DNA of 64,000 nt, taken from contig OX485809.1 of the NCBI GenBank assembly GCA_950295325.1, forward strand, positions 41,385,081-41,449,080, given 5' to 3'. Made by a program: the position numbers and the translations under genes. This document shows, piece after piece, positions 12,694-27,156 of this stretch. The DNA is from Polytrichum commune (lineage: Eukaryota; Streptophyta; Polytrichopsida; Polytrichales; Polytrichaceae). The notes under the pieces are model-generated. The model was not told where the DNA came from. It searched no databases and worked only from the letters and a program-made list of their open reading frames with translations. Within the stretch, counting starts at the first letter, position 1. Each line of letters starts with the position of its first letter.

Positions 12694-12972
12694 TTATTTG
12701 TTGTAGCTTTCACGAGGGATTTGGCCCTTGTGCATCAGGGACAGCGTATACTTGGCAGCGTCAATGAGGTCCCGGATGTTGTGAACCGACCTTTCCCTTG
12801 CGCCCATATTAAAAAGCTCCCGGACTTGCACTCTCTTGGTCTCCTGGGCAATTAAGGAGAGCCCCAGCCTCTCGGAAGCCAAGGCTCTAAGGTAGTGTCT
12901 GTAGAGTGACAACACCCGGGGCTTGTTCTTTGCCAAATCCTCTACCGTTGCCCACACTAATCCTTTCCCCAT
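12694..12972 (-). CDS. LYR-motif (complex 1 LYR family) protein
   Basis: Single exon, 92 aa from the ATG at 12972. The LYR signature RVLSLYRHYLRAL lies at about residues 19-31, followed by charged helices (RVQVRELF, then RSVHNIRDLIDAAKYTLSLM) with the conserved downstream Phe of the family. LYR proteins are small mitochondrial helical adaptors that bind acyl carrier protein and serve Fe-S cluster assembly or respiratory complex assembly; the exact subfamily is not assignable by eye. An in-frame ATG at 13062 would add 30 residues. The shorter start was preferred because it gives the usual LYR length, though the longer one could supply a targeting peptide. Same strand as the ASNSD1-type gene, about 1 kb upstream of it. 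Confidence 0.88.
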   Translation of the reverse strand: MGKGLVWATVEDLAKNKPRVLSLYRHYLRALASERLGLSLIAQETKRVQVRELFNMGARERSVHNIRDLIDAAKYTLSLMHKGQIPRESYNK

Positions 12973-13088
12973 GAAGCCCAATCCACACTTCAATGCTGGA
13001 CAAGGTGGAGAGAGTATGACAGAAATCCGATCCTCCCACTTCAAGATCACCGCAATGGACATTGTTCAAGCTCTTCTTCTCACACCAC

Positions 13089-13112
13089 AAACCCTAAACC
13101 CTAAAACCCTAA
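13089..13112. promoter_or_regulatory. Telobox cluster upstream of LYR gene
   Basis: Three consecutive AAACCCTA-type units about 120-140 bp upstream of the LYR start. Teloboxes are known plant promoter elements of translation- and growth-related genes; a role here is inferred from position only. Confidence 0.55.
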
Positions 13113-14740
<1,628 letters not shown>

Positions 14741-15111
14741 TTCCATTGTTACGATCAATGAAGATGTAAACTTATGATGATTTGTAATAGAAAATTTGGA
14801 GCATGTTTAGAAGTTCACATGCAACGTCCTTTGCTCTTTGAAAACTTGCCCAATAACCTTGTATTACACCCAATTTACATTCATTTTTAAAAGTGTTTGT
14901 CCATACATGGTTTAATATAAATCCAATGATTATATGCATGCATGCGTGCATGCATGTATTTGTATACAATGTCAGCTTCATGAGGAGGCAATTGTAAATG
15001 AAGAACCTCTTTGCAAGTGGGGCTACCACCACTTTGACTCAGACATATATGTATTAAAACACGTGAAAACACCAAGGTTTGGGTACTTAAATAGGCACCC
15101 ACTTATTCTAG

Positions 15112-15450
15112 GGATGTGAAACATGCGATTAGTATAAGATGGTCATCAAATTCAAATCGAGGCCAAACCCACTTTCCACATACTTTTTAGAACTCATACA
15201 AATATCTTATTCTCTGTCAAAGTGATGTTTCTCATGCTCATTTAGTGGTCATATACGTTCCTCCAATCATGTTGACTAACGAGCCTTGAATAGTTATCAT
15301 ATTTTAGCACATAGTCCAGTCTCTTTTAAAAAACTTGTCTTGTTTCGTATCCATTATTCAAGCCACACCTAACCAGATATCACTCAAATATAGATGTCCA
15401 ATTCAATAAGTAACTGAACTAGGCATGCTTACCTTAGATTGTGGACTAGC
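15112..15450 (+). repeat. Dispersed repeat family A, copy 2
   Basis: Aligns along its length with 3868-4215; landmarks include TGCTCATTTAGTGGTCATAT, CCAATCATGTTGACT and CAAGCCACACCTAACCA. It ends near a 14-base G run at 15468-15481. Confidence 0.75.
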
Positions 15451-15467
15451 TTTCGTATAATTGGGCA

Positions 15468-15481
15468 GGGGGGGGGGGGGG
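15468..15481. repeat. Homopolymer G run
   Basis: Fourteen consecutive G. A similar run of 16 lies at 34668-34683 and a C run near 58981-58997. Lengths may be unreliable in the assembly. Confidence 0.8.
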
Positions 15482-16619
15482 CATGGGGCTCCATTCGTGG
15501 TGGGTCAAGGGGTGAATGGAGTACGTCCATTGTGGGTTTTGGTAGCAATTTCATTGATTGATGATCCCGTGGGAGTGGCTTAGAGAATTTTAGTTGGAAT
15601 GGTGTGACCAAAGATATGGTGTACTTTATTGTTTGTATCTAAGACCTTGAATTTTATAGAGGTAGTATATGATGGATAAATTATCCATATTAGATTACAA
15701 GTAATATAAGGTCCTATATAACATATTGAATTTAGTGTTTTTAGTATAATGTACCATGTGGGATAAATTATCTTCATGTTGACTCTTTTTGTGTTGTTTG
15801 TGCCATTGAGTGTGTAATGACAACATTTATGAAACCTAAAGTATCGAAGTTTGGAATTTATGATCATTGATACAAAATCAACTGCCATCTAGAACTCAAT
15901 GTTTCATGGTGCCATTCCTTTGGTAACTTAGTATTAAATTTGGCACTCAAAATGCTAGAAATATCTTTGTCTTTTAATCTTTGGATTTCATTTTTTCTAA
16001 TTTAGTTCAAATTTTTATAATAAATTAAGGGGCTCAAAAAATTACCCCTTCATAATTTGTCAGTATTTATATGAACGCTTAAAACACCATGATTGGTTAA
16101 TGAGGTAATTAGACGGTTCATTTAATTAGTATGGGTCATTGAAATACCCTCTACAATAATACCCCTCAGTTGCATGTGATATACAACCCTCCCCAAAGAG
16201 TCACCCCATGTGTTTATGATTCCAAATTATAATCGTACATGAAGTCTACTGAATGATGATGTGTAATGAATTTCATAATGCTATTGGGATATGGGGTTTA
16301 AAGCACCGTGTAGATGACAACCTAACACCCTTTTGGGGTGGTTTAAACGGTGGTGGGGAGCAAAGGGTAGAAGTCACTCATCAATTATTTGATATTGTCT
16401 CTTGAGATGTGAGCAGTTCATGAAACTAAGAAATGACAACTATTCACGAGATTAATGATACTCCTTAACCAAGATTCAATCACAAAGGTAATAAACGATT
16501 TCAATAGTTACATCCTTTTAAACACACACACACACACATCACTAAAAAGAATAGGAGAGAGCACCTCGTTTTGAGCAACATCCATCCTTTGGAATTGAGA
16601 GTCTTGTTTCGGAAATGAC
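15482..16619. other. Gene-free AT-rich stretch
   Basis: Only a short CA run (about 16522-16538) stands out; no gene or element ends recognised. Confidence 0.5.
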
Positions 16620-16765
16620 ATGACATTATTCATATCCATAATAGTGTTATGTGAGACTGACAATATTATGTGGAATATTCTTCACAATTAGACATAATAT
16701 AAGAAATATTCGATGGAATATTGTCAGTCCCACATAACAATGTTATGAATTTGAATAATGTTATG
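16620..16765. mobile_element. Hairpin MITE, about 145 bp
   Basis: Two arms of about 45 bp are inverted copies: left arm has GTTATGTGAGACTGACAATA; the reversed right arm has GTTATGTGGGACTGACAATA. Only about 50 bases separate them. No flanking target duplication could be fixed. Confidence 0.65.
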
Positions 16766-17299
16766 AACAACATCCCAATTATAAATCAATTGTACAAATC
16801 AAGTTTGTTCACTTGACATTAAAACTCCCATCCATGAATGCATGCATAGATCTTTGATGACAATGTTATGGACAACGTTATGACTTGGATAGAGTAAAGT
16901 ACCCATCCGACCCAACCCATCTGACAAGGTATAAGACAAGACCACCTTTACTAGTTTAAGGGTTTCTTACGATGAGTGGACCCTCATTCACTGCGGGATG
17001 TGGTGCCAAAGTGGCGAAGTCCCTTTTTATCGATGTACGGGCCTAGTGAGATGCCAACCAAACCGTACCACTATGATGAAACAAAATTCTTAGATTCTCT
17101 TGTTGATTTGGGCTCATGCATTTACTAAAAGGAAAAGCATGATGAATGTAGACAAGCCTAGGCATTGTAACTTGTAACTAGTCTAGGGCCCTATTGTGAC
17201 ATCTTGGAGCATATCCTTGTGATTGAACCTAAGACTAGTGGTTGAATCCACTTGCCTAATGTATGGGTCCATCAATTGTGAGGCATACAACCCTTATTC

Positions 17300-17545
17300 A
17301 TTTTTTTAATTTTCTTTTTTATCATCGGGATACTTATTAGCGGTGTGTGGTTAGGTGTGGTTCCAAGATCATACATCAACATGGTATCATGTGTTTATAA
17401 GCTATTGAATTGTGTAACCAAAAACAATGATTATTCTAGATTCAATAATGAACGTTGATTGGGAGAGCATGAACTTGTAAGATCATTTAACGAGTACAAG
17501 ATTCTTTCCCTTTGATAATGAATAAGATATTCATGTCAATTCCAA
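17300..17545 (-). repeat. Dispersed repeat family A, copy 3 (reversed)
   Basis: On the minus strand it matches the 15112-15450 copy: CACACCTAACCACAC, then AATCATTG, CCCAATCAACGTT, GTTAAATGATCTTAC and ATCTTATTC in the same order. Bases 16766-17299 hold nothing recognised. Confidence 0.65.
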
Positions 17546-17614
17546 AAGAACAAGGAGGAATGTGGCTACAACTTCGGATTGGATTTGCTATGAGCATGTT
17601 TACATGTTAACAAT

Positions 17615-17985
17615 ACATGGCCCCACAACATGACAATGTTGGGTTAGCCCGGGGGTTGGACCCGCGAGTTAGGCTCAATCGCTATTGTATTGTTGGTGGG
17701 GCCCTGAAAGCTCTCCCAAGTTGGAATAACTTGGGTCTACTGCGGCCCAACTTTCAACTCGTCTATAAAAAAATCAACTATTGGTACCTCACAATCTAAA
17801 TAAAATCTTAGCTTCAACTATTTATATGTACAGCCTTGGGTGTTGTAAGATATTAGTGTTGATCACAAGACCCACAATTTATGAAGGTCATATAGAGTGA
17901 ATGTGTGGGACATACAATATAATGAGACTACTCCCCTCTACAATAAGGTTAATTGGTTTAGCACCCCTTTGTGTTAGTGTTGGTG
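17615..17985 (+). repeat. Dispersed repeat family C, copy 1
   Basis: About 370 bp aligning with 55462-55845 in the same orientation; shared blocks GGTTAGCC..TTGGACCCG, TTGGTGGGGC, AATAAAATCTTAGCTTCAAC and TCATATAGAGTGAA. No coding capacity. 17986-18490 holds nothing else recognised. Confidence 0.75.
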
Positions 17986-18490
17986 TACCACATGTGATGC
18001 TCTAAGTTCACTTTCTCATGTTTCCTATCCTAAGTTACGAGGACACCATTTATGGTATTTAGTGTCACATGCGTAATAATGTCACTTCCTATATTTTGAG
18101 GCATATGCTAGGTTACATTGATGATTAACAACTTCACCATAGTTCTCACCTCATGACACTTGGCGTTCACGTGTGCTCAATAATATCTTGGCCTGAGCAT
18201 ATTCAATAGTGTTACGAGGTGCATGGCTATTTTACACAATGTTCTACAGGTTGACTAGAGTGTACATAAAGGATACTTACCACTAGATATTTTCCCTCTT
18301 GCATACTAAAATGTAAACACATGATACTTGCCATTAGTACGCTAAATTTTTTTTTCCCGTTACATATTAAAAAGCAAGACTATCATCTAACATATCCCAA
18401 CATGCTAATTTAAATATTATAATGTAGATATTTTTTCACTTGAAAAAGTTACTTATGTTGATGAATGGAATTATATTGGTAGTTAGCAGG

Positions 18491-19347
18491 CATGCCACAC
18501 TGGGGGCCCAACCAACCTAGCCGGTGCGGGCCCCCCATAATGTGGGCTAGCCATCCAAGCGGCAACCCTGGGCACTAGGGACGCCATCCCAAAGGGTCCC
18601 CGCTCGCCATATGCATGACTATGTATTCAAGCAACAACCTGGGACACTAAGGGCCGCTTTACACCTAGAGGCCGGGCCAATTTCCCTTGAGGCCGATTGC
18701 ACAAAATTTCAGCCTTTTTTGGGTTGGAGGCCGGCCTCTACTACACATTATAATAAGATTATACCGGGGGCCAATTTTCCCATATGTAAAGGCCCTCGGG
18801 CCAAGAAGCCAAGCTGATTCAAAAAAATTAGCCTAATCCAACGGATGTAGCATAATCTAAGATAGAGCCTTTAGATTCCACATAATCCAATGGATCTAGT
18901 TCACTTTGAAAAATTATACTTTATTTAAGAAGATTTTTTTAGTGGAATATGACATTGGCCTCTAGGCCAAGAATTGGCCTTCCATTTTGGGTGCACCCAA
19001 TTCAACGAGCTCGGGCCGTGTCATAACATACATTTTTTAATTTAAAAAATCATACCACCAAATCGGCCCGGCCTCTAGATGTAAAGGGGTTGGGGCCGAT
19101 TTGAGCCTTTTGACCAATCACAAATGAGGATTTCAAGCCTCTTACACAACGAATTGGCCCGGCCTCTAAGTGTAAAGCGGCCCTAAGAACGCCGTCCCAA
19201 AGGACCCCTGCTGGCCGGATGCAAAACCTTGCATCCAGCCAGCGGGGCCCTTTGGGACGGCGTCACTAGTGCACAGGGTTGCCGCTTGGATGACCGGCCG
19301 ACATTCGGGCTGGCTGGGCCCCGCTGGACCTACCGGTGTGGCTGGTG
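18491..19347. mobile_element. Foldback element hosting a nested transposon
   Basis: GC-rich arms are inverted copies: the left arm has CATCCAAGCGGCAACCCTGG, GACGCCATCCCAAAGGG; the right arm reversed has CATCCAAGCGGCAACCCTG, GACGCCGTCCCAAAGGG. The middle is occupied by the 18651-19183 element. Without that insertion it would be about 320 bp. Confidence 0.65.
18651..19183. mobile_element. Harbinger-like inverted-repeat element 1
   Basis: 533 bp with terminal inverted repeats of about 33 bp beginning GGGCCGCTTTACAC and continuing into AGAGGCCGGGCCAATT on both ends. Flanked by the direct 3-bp target duplication TAA (18648-18650 and 19184-19186). Three-bp duplications and G-rich termini are typical of the PIF/Harbinger superfamily. 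No transposase frame is present, so it is non-autonomous. Confidence 0.8.
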
Positions 19348-19479
19348 TATTTGAGACGTCTAGGCATCTAGTTTAGACCCGTCGCAAATAATAGTGAGCG
19401 TGACACTAAATACCATAAACGATGTAGTGGGTTAGTCAGGAAAAAGTTACCATTTAAGGTTCATCTCCCTGAAGTTTCT

Positions 19480-20893
19480 CACATCCATCCCATCTCTGTC
19501 ATCGGAGCCAATCTTGACGTCTGCAGTGGCATAAGTTTATTGTAACCTACCTGTACTCTTGTTGTCATGATTCAATTGCAGCCTGTTGGATCGGCTGGCA
19601 ATGCTCAAAATTGAAGGAAGGAGGTTCAGAGGTGACAGCTTGAACTCGATATTTAGGTGATGTAGTTTGGAATTGAATTGTAATTCATTCAGGTCCCGGA
19701 GGGTTGGACTCGAACGCTGCTGCTTGCAACGTCTCTTCTGGGTATGACAAGATCGTTTGTTTGTGTGCTTGTTTGTTTGTTGTAGAAGATATTTCTGACT
19801 TTTTTTTGTAGAACACTTTGATGTTAACCCTTACTCAGTTTCGATAAAAGAAAGGATTAAGTACGAGACAATTGAAGCTCTTTCTTACTTTCACATCGTT
19901 AATCTTTTGGCCATGGCGTCAACTATGCGAAGTGAGGTTACTCTGAGTGTAATTGGTGAATTTGTTCTTGTATCAGATTGTTAGACCCAATTGTCCAGGA
20001 CCTTGTTTTTGGCCATTGATATATTTGAGAAGGATAGTACAGAGCTAAAATGAGATTTTTCTCTTATGGCTTCAATTTGCAGCTCCCTTTTTTCTGTCAG
20101 ATTTGTAGAGCATCTGAATTATGTTAAGGTAGAGGGACCCCTGAGTTTGAACGGTACATTGTGGGTGTATCAGATTGTCAACTCAATCGTCCACAGCCTT
20201 AAAATTTGGTCAATATTCCTGATCTTAGAAGGATAGTACAGAGAGAAGAAATTAGATTTATTCTTAGGAAATCAACCTGTAATGTCTTCTTTTTTGTCTC
20301 AGATTTGCAGAGCATCTGAATTGGGTTAAAGTAGATATTGAAATTTCTCTGATATTCAATAGTGCATTGTCGGCACTTAATAATATGGGTTTAAAGGCTA
20401 ATTGTGAATGTGTTATCTCTGAATCTCAAAATTGCAAGTGAGCAGCGTTTGGAGTCAGTGCTGATGATTCATACTTTAATATCAGAGTTTTAAGTCTGAG
20501 AGTTTTGTGCTAACTTGACATCTAGATACTGTTTCAATCAACACTCATTCAACTCATTTTCAGCCTTTTGGTCTTGCAACTACGAATTGTAGGACCAATA
20601 TATTAGAATTGCATCCCTGTGCTTGGTAGGCATCGATTTAATGGTGTAGTTTGATGTGATTGAGTCAATGTGAAATCAATGTTGTCATAAGGATTTAGGA
20701 GTTTGTGAGGCATCTTAGCTGTGAATACTGGCATGGAGGTAGGGATCTTTGATGTCGTAGGTTGAATATGAAGAGAATTCTTCGATTTTTCTTCAAACAA
20801 ATCATGCACTTCATGATAGTGGAAGTGTCATTTTTTCACAGCTTGACTCCGGATGCCTTCATAAACTGAAGGTGCAAATTGAAGCTTTCAACG
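19480..20893 (+). other. Probable 5' leader region of the TMEM104-like gene
   Basis: Contains splice-like exon candidates (after TTGCAG near 19580 and after TTCAG near 19692) with no family match. An imperfect tandem duplication of about 190 bp lies at about 19975-20340: GATTTG(T/C)AGAGCATCTGAATT and GAAGGATAGTACAGAG occur in both copies. Reading it as UTR is inference from position. Confidence 0.35.
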
Positions 20894-23800
20894 ATGGGGA
20901 AAGTGGAGGATGGCGTGCAAGGATCTGAATACTCCCCCTTTGTGGCATATATGTGCGTTTCTTTCCTTCTTTATGTTTTCAATCATATTGCACGTGAAAA
21001 AGGTAACTGTTACTGCTCTGTTGTGGATCTTGAGATTAAATTTGTCCAATTCCGTGGGACACAGATAAGCCTCAGCGTGGAAGAATATTAGGGTTTAGGG
21101 TTCAAGGTTGCTTCAATGATATTCCTTTTTAGGTCACTGAAAGATGTGAACATGAGGCTTTAGGGGTATACAATTATTGATGTGGTTGAACGGGAAAGGG
21201 TGCAGCTATATCTTCAACTTGATGGTTGGAACAGGATGCTTGGCTCTGCCATCGGTGTTGTTGAAAGGAGGCTGGGTATGTGTTTGATTGTGCTGTTCCT
21301 TGTTTTTTATATCGTAATAGGTGCCTTGAAGTCCTTTATTTTCGTTTTGTTCTATCTTCCATTTTTGTGGTCTTGCAACAGTTTAAACCAAATATCTCCT
21401 CATGGTGTCTCAGTTTTATGGCTTTCTTACATGAATTCAACCTTTAAATTTATCGGATTCCAGCCGGCGAGGGCATAGTGTGAAATTTCACTCTGGTTGT
21501 TTATGCTTGCAGATTTTGGGTGGCTGTTTCATTGTCATTGTGGCATTGCTAAGGTGCACCGACAGCCTTATACTTTATCATTGTCTCTATTATCATTTTC
21601 CTGTAACAAATAGTTGAAGACTGGTATAGGTGTTTTCAATTATTCAGAAGTTCAATGTAAAATGGAGTGCATGAAGGGACTTTAGCAAGGCATTAAAAAG
21701 ACTTGTGTCTCACACTGCATTATTTGGCTGTGTAGTTATGTAAGTGTGACGTTCATGCTTGAAGCGATGGCCGCCGCAAATGCCATTCTTCGTCTCAAGC
21801 GCAAGGTTTGTTTCATTTTAACCGTTTCCTTCCTGTGGAGTTACCAAAGACCTAAACGCTGGTTTTAGGAATACATTGAAGTTGAAGGAAGTCGTTAGAC
21901 AACCTCAAAATGTATCCTTAAATTACCGTTTCTTGTCTGCATGTTATGCTATGATTCATAATTTCTGATTCTGGAATATGAATTACTGCTCGCAGGGTGG
22001 AGTTGAAGAACGATTTCTTCCAAGTGAAGAGTCCGGGATTATAAGAGGGGATGGTACTCCTAGTAGTCAGGTCCAATTGATAGAAACAGGCAAAATCTTA
22101 TTCCGAATTACAAGGAGGACAGAGCTCGGGGAGATGGCGGTGATTGTCCTACTCAATGATTGCAAGCTCCGTTTACATTATATAGCTGTGCAAGTAACTT
22201 TCTTGTGCAAAGTTGAGGGCATGGTTTCTCCTTCTATTTGAAGATATAGAGTTATGCTTTAGTTGTGGTGTTTTGCAAAGGTTTGTGTTGTTTTAATGTC
22301 CACTCAAAAGATTGTGGGATGTTTTCAGGGTCTATTTTTCAACCAGTGGGGCGTTATAATGTTCTACGCCACGTTGATTGTAATGTTCTCACTCGAATGA
22401 AATTTTTCTTGGCTTTAGTTCTCAGTGCTTCGTTATGGGCATGTGAGAATGAACCTATATCCGTTGGCTTGTTTGTTTGGTGTACCAGAGTAAATTATAA
22501 TTTTTTGACAAAGGTTTGCTCAGGCTCAGGTTTCAATGGGGTTGCAGATTTATCTTATCGGAGATGGCATTATCTACAGCACTTTGGTTGCAAGATCATT
22601 GGCGGGCTTTTTCTCTAACATTACCCCAGCTTCATGGGCATTTGATCTGTATCTGGGCATGTTCTTTTGCTTAACTTTACCTCTTTGGTAACCATTCATA
22701 TTCCTCATAATATCATCAAAAATGCCTTAGCTTATTTCGTTGCTCAGAAGGCGGGTAGGACAGAAAATGCCTTGTATTCTGATTCACTACGGTAATTGAC
22801 ATCACGTAATGAGACTAGTGTACCTGCACTTATTATGGACACTTTTTGGACTTCAGGCTAAAAACAACATGAGGAAAGTGAGAATTCAGTTTGTTAAATT
22901 CGGCTGTCTTGCTTGGGTGATTTGAATATCGTTGTTAGATATCTGTAGAATTCTTAAATCAAATTCATAACAATTCGTGGTTTTTTTTCCGACTTGGATA
23001 TGTATCTATATGTTAGAATATGTTGTTGGTCACGGTTCATGAAAATAAATTATTTATTAATTATTTTGGTCTATATTGTGGATTGTGTTTGGTTTCTTGC
23101 AGCTTGTTTGATTTCCAGAAGACAAAACTATTGCAGTTCACAACAATGGTGTGCTTTTTACCACTCATGACTTTAATTCAGTGTCACATTCGTTCTGTTG
23201 GTAGTCAAGTGGCCACTTTGGAATTTGAAAAATATCGGGATTAGAGAAATAGGGACAGATATGATGTAGTATTTGGTGATTATCAGTGTGAGCCCTTTAT
23301 TTGTTTATTTGAGTGTTCCGTCGAGTAGGTGCATCTTTTGTAAATCCAATTTGTTGGAAATGCATGTTAGATGATTCAGCATGTGGAAATACAATTTAGA
23401 CGATTGAAATCAGCAGCATTTCAGATGAATAGTGTCAAGCAAGTAGTACATTGCATATCGTTGACTTTAACCAACAAGTGATTGGGTTGTATGTTTCTTA
23501 TGAGCAGGCAATTCGAAATGTTTCACTTTACACGTACGTAATCCTCTTGCCTTGTGGATAGCTTCTATAAATCCGGTTGTGGGATTTCTCCTTCTAAGTT
23601 GCTTTCGTTTACAAAGTGCTATATGGTTCATGGTTTCCTACTCTGTTATTACACGCAGCATGATTGGTTTGTCCGCTTGGAAGTTAGTAAAGGAAGGCCG
23701 TCAAGACGCAGGTGTTCCTAACGTCAAGATTTCGTAAGTTCTTCGCTCTTGTCATATCTCGTATTCTTTCCAAATCCTTGCTCAGAAATTGGTTTTTATG

Positions 23801-26800
23801 GTTTTCACAAAATGGTTTTGATTTTATGTTCGTTTTTTTATTGAAGTATACTAATTATGGTAAATAATATGGGCCACAGTGGTCAGCATTATTTACACAA
23901 TAGGCCCTCTCCGTCGACCCTTTCTAAACAGTGTTAGATGCCAAGATCAAACTTTCATTGGATGGCCATAATCATCCAATCCTAATGTTTGATTTTAGTA
24001 TTCAACTGATCTTGTTATACATTTCACTTATCATTCTACGAATTCTCATGGAATATAAGCTGATTGTGCAGAGCCTTGCCGAATCTGTTTGGGGGAGCTG
24101 TTTATTCGTTTATGTGCCACCACAGGTATATTACCTCGCCTTTTTGAACTGCGAGCAAAGGCGGGCTTACCCAAGGACTTGCACTTGACTTTAGTGTAAA
24201 TTCAGCTTGCAAGTAATATGTCCCTATTGGCTCTTTGTTGGCTCTGTCCTGCAAGGGCAGAGACTGCATGTAAAAAGCGGATAAGTTTCATTAAGAATGA
24301 AGGTTCACGAAGGTTGTGTAGTGGAGGTAACCATCTAGAGGCTTCACAGTTCTGGCGAAAAGTTGTTAATAAAGTATCTGTTTAGGTGTTATTCATATAA
24401 TAGTCATAACCTTCATCCTGAGAGGGCCATAGCGCATCAATGTATTAACAGGCTTGTTTTGCAAATTCGATATGGTTTTCAAATTGTTCAGTGTGGTTTC
24501 TGATGCAGTTTACCTGGCATCATCACCCCAATGAAAGATAAATCCCACTTACAGCGAATTGTGGGAATGGCATTTGGGAGTGTGGTTTTTGTTTACTTGT
24601 TGCTCTTCATCACCAGTGGGCTTGCTTTTGGTACTTCATCAGAAACTTCCAAGTGTGAATTTATCACGTTTGATTACCCCTAGTGGTCTACACCATATTA
24701 TGCATAGAATTGACGAGGATATATAAATAATGCAATTATCGTGACATCAATTGGGAAAATAATGTTCAATCGTTCAACATAGTCGTTATATGTCTTTGAA
24801 TTTGTGATGTTGGTTCTAATTCAAATTGGTTTGAATTTCAAGTGTGAAACATTAATCCAAGTGAACACTTTATATTTATTTTCTTAAAGTCAAGCATCTG
24901 ATCGCAATAATCTTGATTTGCAGGTACTGGTGTCATGGATCCACTGACCTTCAATTTTCCTCCAGAACGTATCCAACATAGTTTCTCTTACTGTGAAGTT
25001 TGACTTGCTGCAATTTCTGTTCATAATGTACGATGAGATTCCTTGACAGGAGCCTTTAGAGTACGGATTCGTTGGCAACATGTTATTGCTCTTTCCAGGT
25101 TTGTATATCATTCTGATGGCCTGAACCAACATTGCTTCGTTTGTTAGAGGGTGTTTAATATTTCTTTAAAGGATGTGATTTGACTGGTATGAGGTGCTGT
25201 ACCTTACTATTATCAGGATTCATCATAAGATGTCGAATTGTTGGCTCAGGCCAAGGGATTTTGCTGATGTTTCAATTTCTAATTGGATTTCTGATTTGTA
25301 ATTGTTTCTATTTGCACGAATTGTGGGGTTGTTTACAATGGTGTACCTTACTTGATGACCATCATAGAGTGGCGTCAATGTCATTAATCGACATTTGTCG
25401 CTCTGCCATTGGCTGTAGTAGTCACCCACTACCTAGTTTTAAATCACTAGTTTTTTGGGTGGCAGTTTTCACATTGTCATCTTCCTTTCCGATGATTTCC
25501 ATAACACTGCGGAACAACCTCAACACTTTTATACAGCTTTTGTCTCAGAAAGGTACATTCTAGGATTATTTGTTATGATTTGTTGTTATAGCGTCTGGAT
25601 TTGTTTGTTGTCACGTATGGACAGTACTCTCTATCGAAGTTCTTTATATTCACACCGTCGAAATTTATAGATGTTTTCAATATTTTCGAAATTAAGTGCA
25701 TTATGCAATGGCTTGTGAATAAGGACGGACATTAAAAAGACGTTAGGGTGTAAATCCTAGCTTTATAACTTCAATATCTTGTGGACCTATAATTTCATGG
25801 GATTTTATTTTTAATACCCACTGAGTGTATTCTAAGAGACATGATGGGTTTCTCGCAGTAAGGCGTGAACCCATGACCTCAGATTCAGTCGTTCCCACGC
25901 CTGAACAGGAAGAGGGCTGCCATCAATTTGTGCTCACACTATTAGCTGTGGTTCCTCCCTTCGTACTTGCCTTCATTGCCGAGGTATGTCTTCCATGCTC
26001 AGTTCATTTTTAGGTAGTAGTATGAAACGGACGAAGCAGAATAACGTCCAATCTTTGTTTTAATTCGAATAATAAACTGGTGTTTTAATGTAGAGCTTTC
26101 AAATTGCGTTTCAGACCTATTTTTATAAAGAGGGACCAACAGAGGACCATTGGACTTCGCCCCTGATGGTACTTTGGTTTGGAGTTGGTTGTTCTGATTA
26201 CAATATCAAATACTTTATTTTCATTTGTGGTGCATGCTCGGAGGTAGTGTTGGAATCTTAGCACCTTTTGGCAGGCCACAACTAGTTTGATCCTAAATAA
26301 ACCAATGTAGGATTTCATTCATAACACCTTGAAGCGTGCACCTAGAAATCATCGAACATCGTAGGTGTTGTGTAAAACCAACTTGTGTTCAAAAGTCATG
26401 GCTCTAATGCTTCTACGTTGAACATACTTGGTGCTTGTGACTGGCGGGGGATCCATGGATTTGTGAGGTGAGGTACTATCGTATGTTTTTGAAACGAAGT
26501 TACATGTAAAGTCTGCAAGAATGTATACTTTTTTATTCTTTGTACTGATTGCATACCTGTAAGGTGCCTAACATTAGTGCAAAATGTTTTTGACAGCATT
26601 CTAATGTATCAGTCGATTCGCTGGTGGGTGTCACTGGAGCATTTGCTGGATGTGTTGTTATGCTCATTCTCCCAGCCTCCTTTGTGTACTGCTCAAGAAG
26701 GTAAGCTTAATATAAATTTGTTGCATTTTGATTTCATTCATTACCTCTTATTTTTCTTTGCAATATACAACAACGTAGAGGTTCCTAAAATTGTCCCTCT

Positions 26801-27156
26801 GGGCTGAATATAACTATTATTTTGGAATTTGAAGGTATGGCTTCAGGATGAGTTTCAAGGTCCCTCACAATTTCCTGGCCTTTAAAGCATTAATATGGAA
26901 TAATGTTCTTTATATGTAATAATATGTGAATAATGCTGTATGAATTTAAACGAGAGACGTTGTTGGATACAGGGTGTACAAAAGGGCTTATCGGGCTGCA
27001 AGTGGTCAAAGAGGAATGCATAAATCAGCCATGCCCAAGAACGTATATCGGTCTCCTTTCGGTAAACAAAGATGGGTGTTTGCGACTGTAACGTGGGCGG
27101 TGCTGTCTATTGTTTTCAATCTTTATCAGAAACTCAAAATATCTCCTCCCTCTTGA
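20894..27156 (+). CDS. TMEM104-like: TMEM104-like amino acid/auxin permease family protein
   Basis: Eighteen coding exons: 20894-20952, 21206-21275, 21513-21553, 21736-21805, 21996-22139, 22329-22379, 22548-22687, 23103-23148, 23508-23533, 23659-23733, 24072-24125, 24509-24630, 24924-24997, 25050-25098, 25466-25552, 25859-25983, 26597-26700, 26973-27156; 1521 nt, 506 aa, about the length of animal TMEM104. Landmarks in order: FNLMVGTGCLALP in the first membrane helix, MLEAMAAANA, LFFNQWGV, IYLIGDGIIYST, LFDFQKTK, GGAVYSFMCHHS, FPMISITLRNN, LVGVTGAFAG and a Tyr/Arg tail with RSPFGKQRW. A polytopic membrane protein of the AAAP superfamily, so solute transport is likely, substrate unknown. Exon 13's donor (GAA|GTTTGA) is the least certain border; it was chosen because it alone keeps phase. 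Confidence 0.93.
26156..26410. mobile_element. MITE family B copy (TMEM104 intron)
   Basis: Starts near ACTTTGGTTTGGAGTTGGTT and carries GTGGTGCATGCTCGGAGGTA, as in the copies at 11019, 30157 and 32510; the reversed right end includes ACTTTTGAACACAAGTTGGT. It lies in the intron between exons 16 and 17. Boundaries approximate. Confidence 0.65.

Noticed and set aside
13089-13112. Interstitial telomere or chromosome end
   Set aside because: Only three units, near a gene start; fits a telobox. The other telobox-like sites are equally short.
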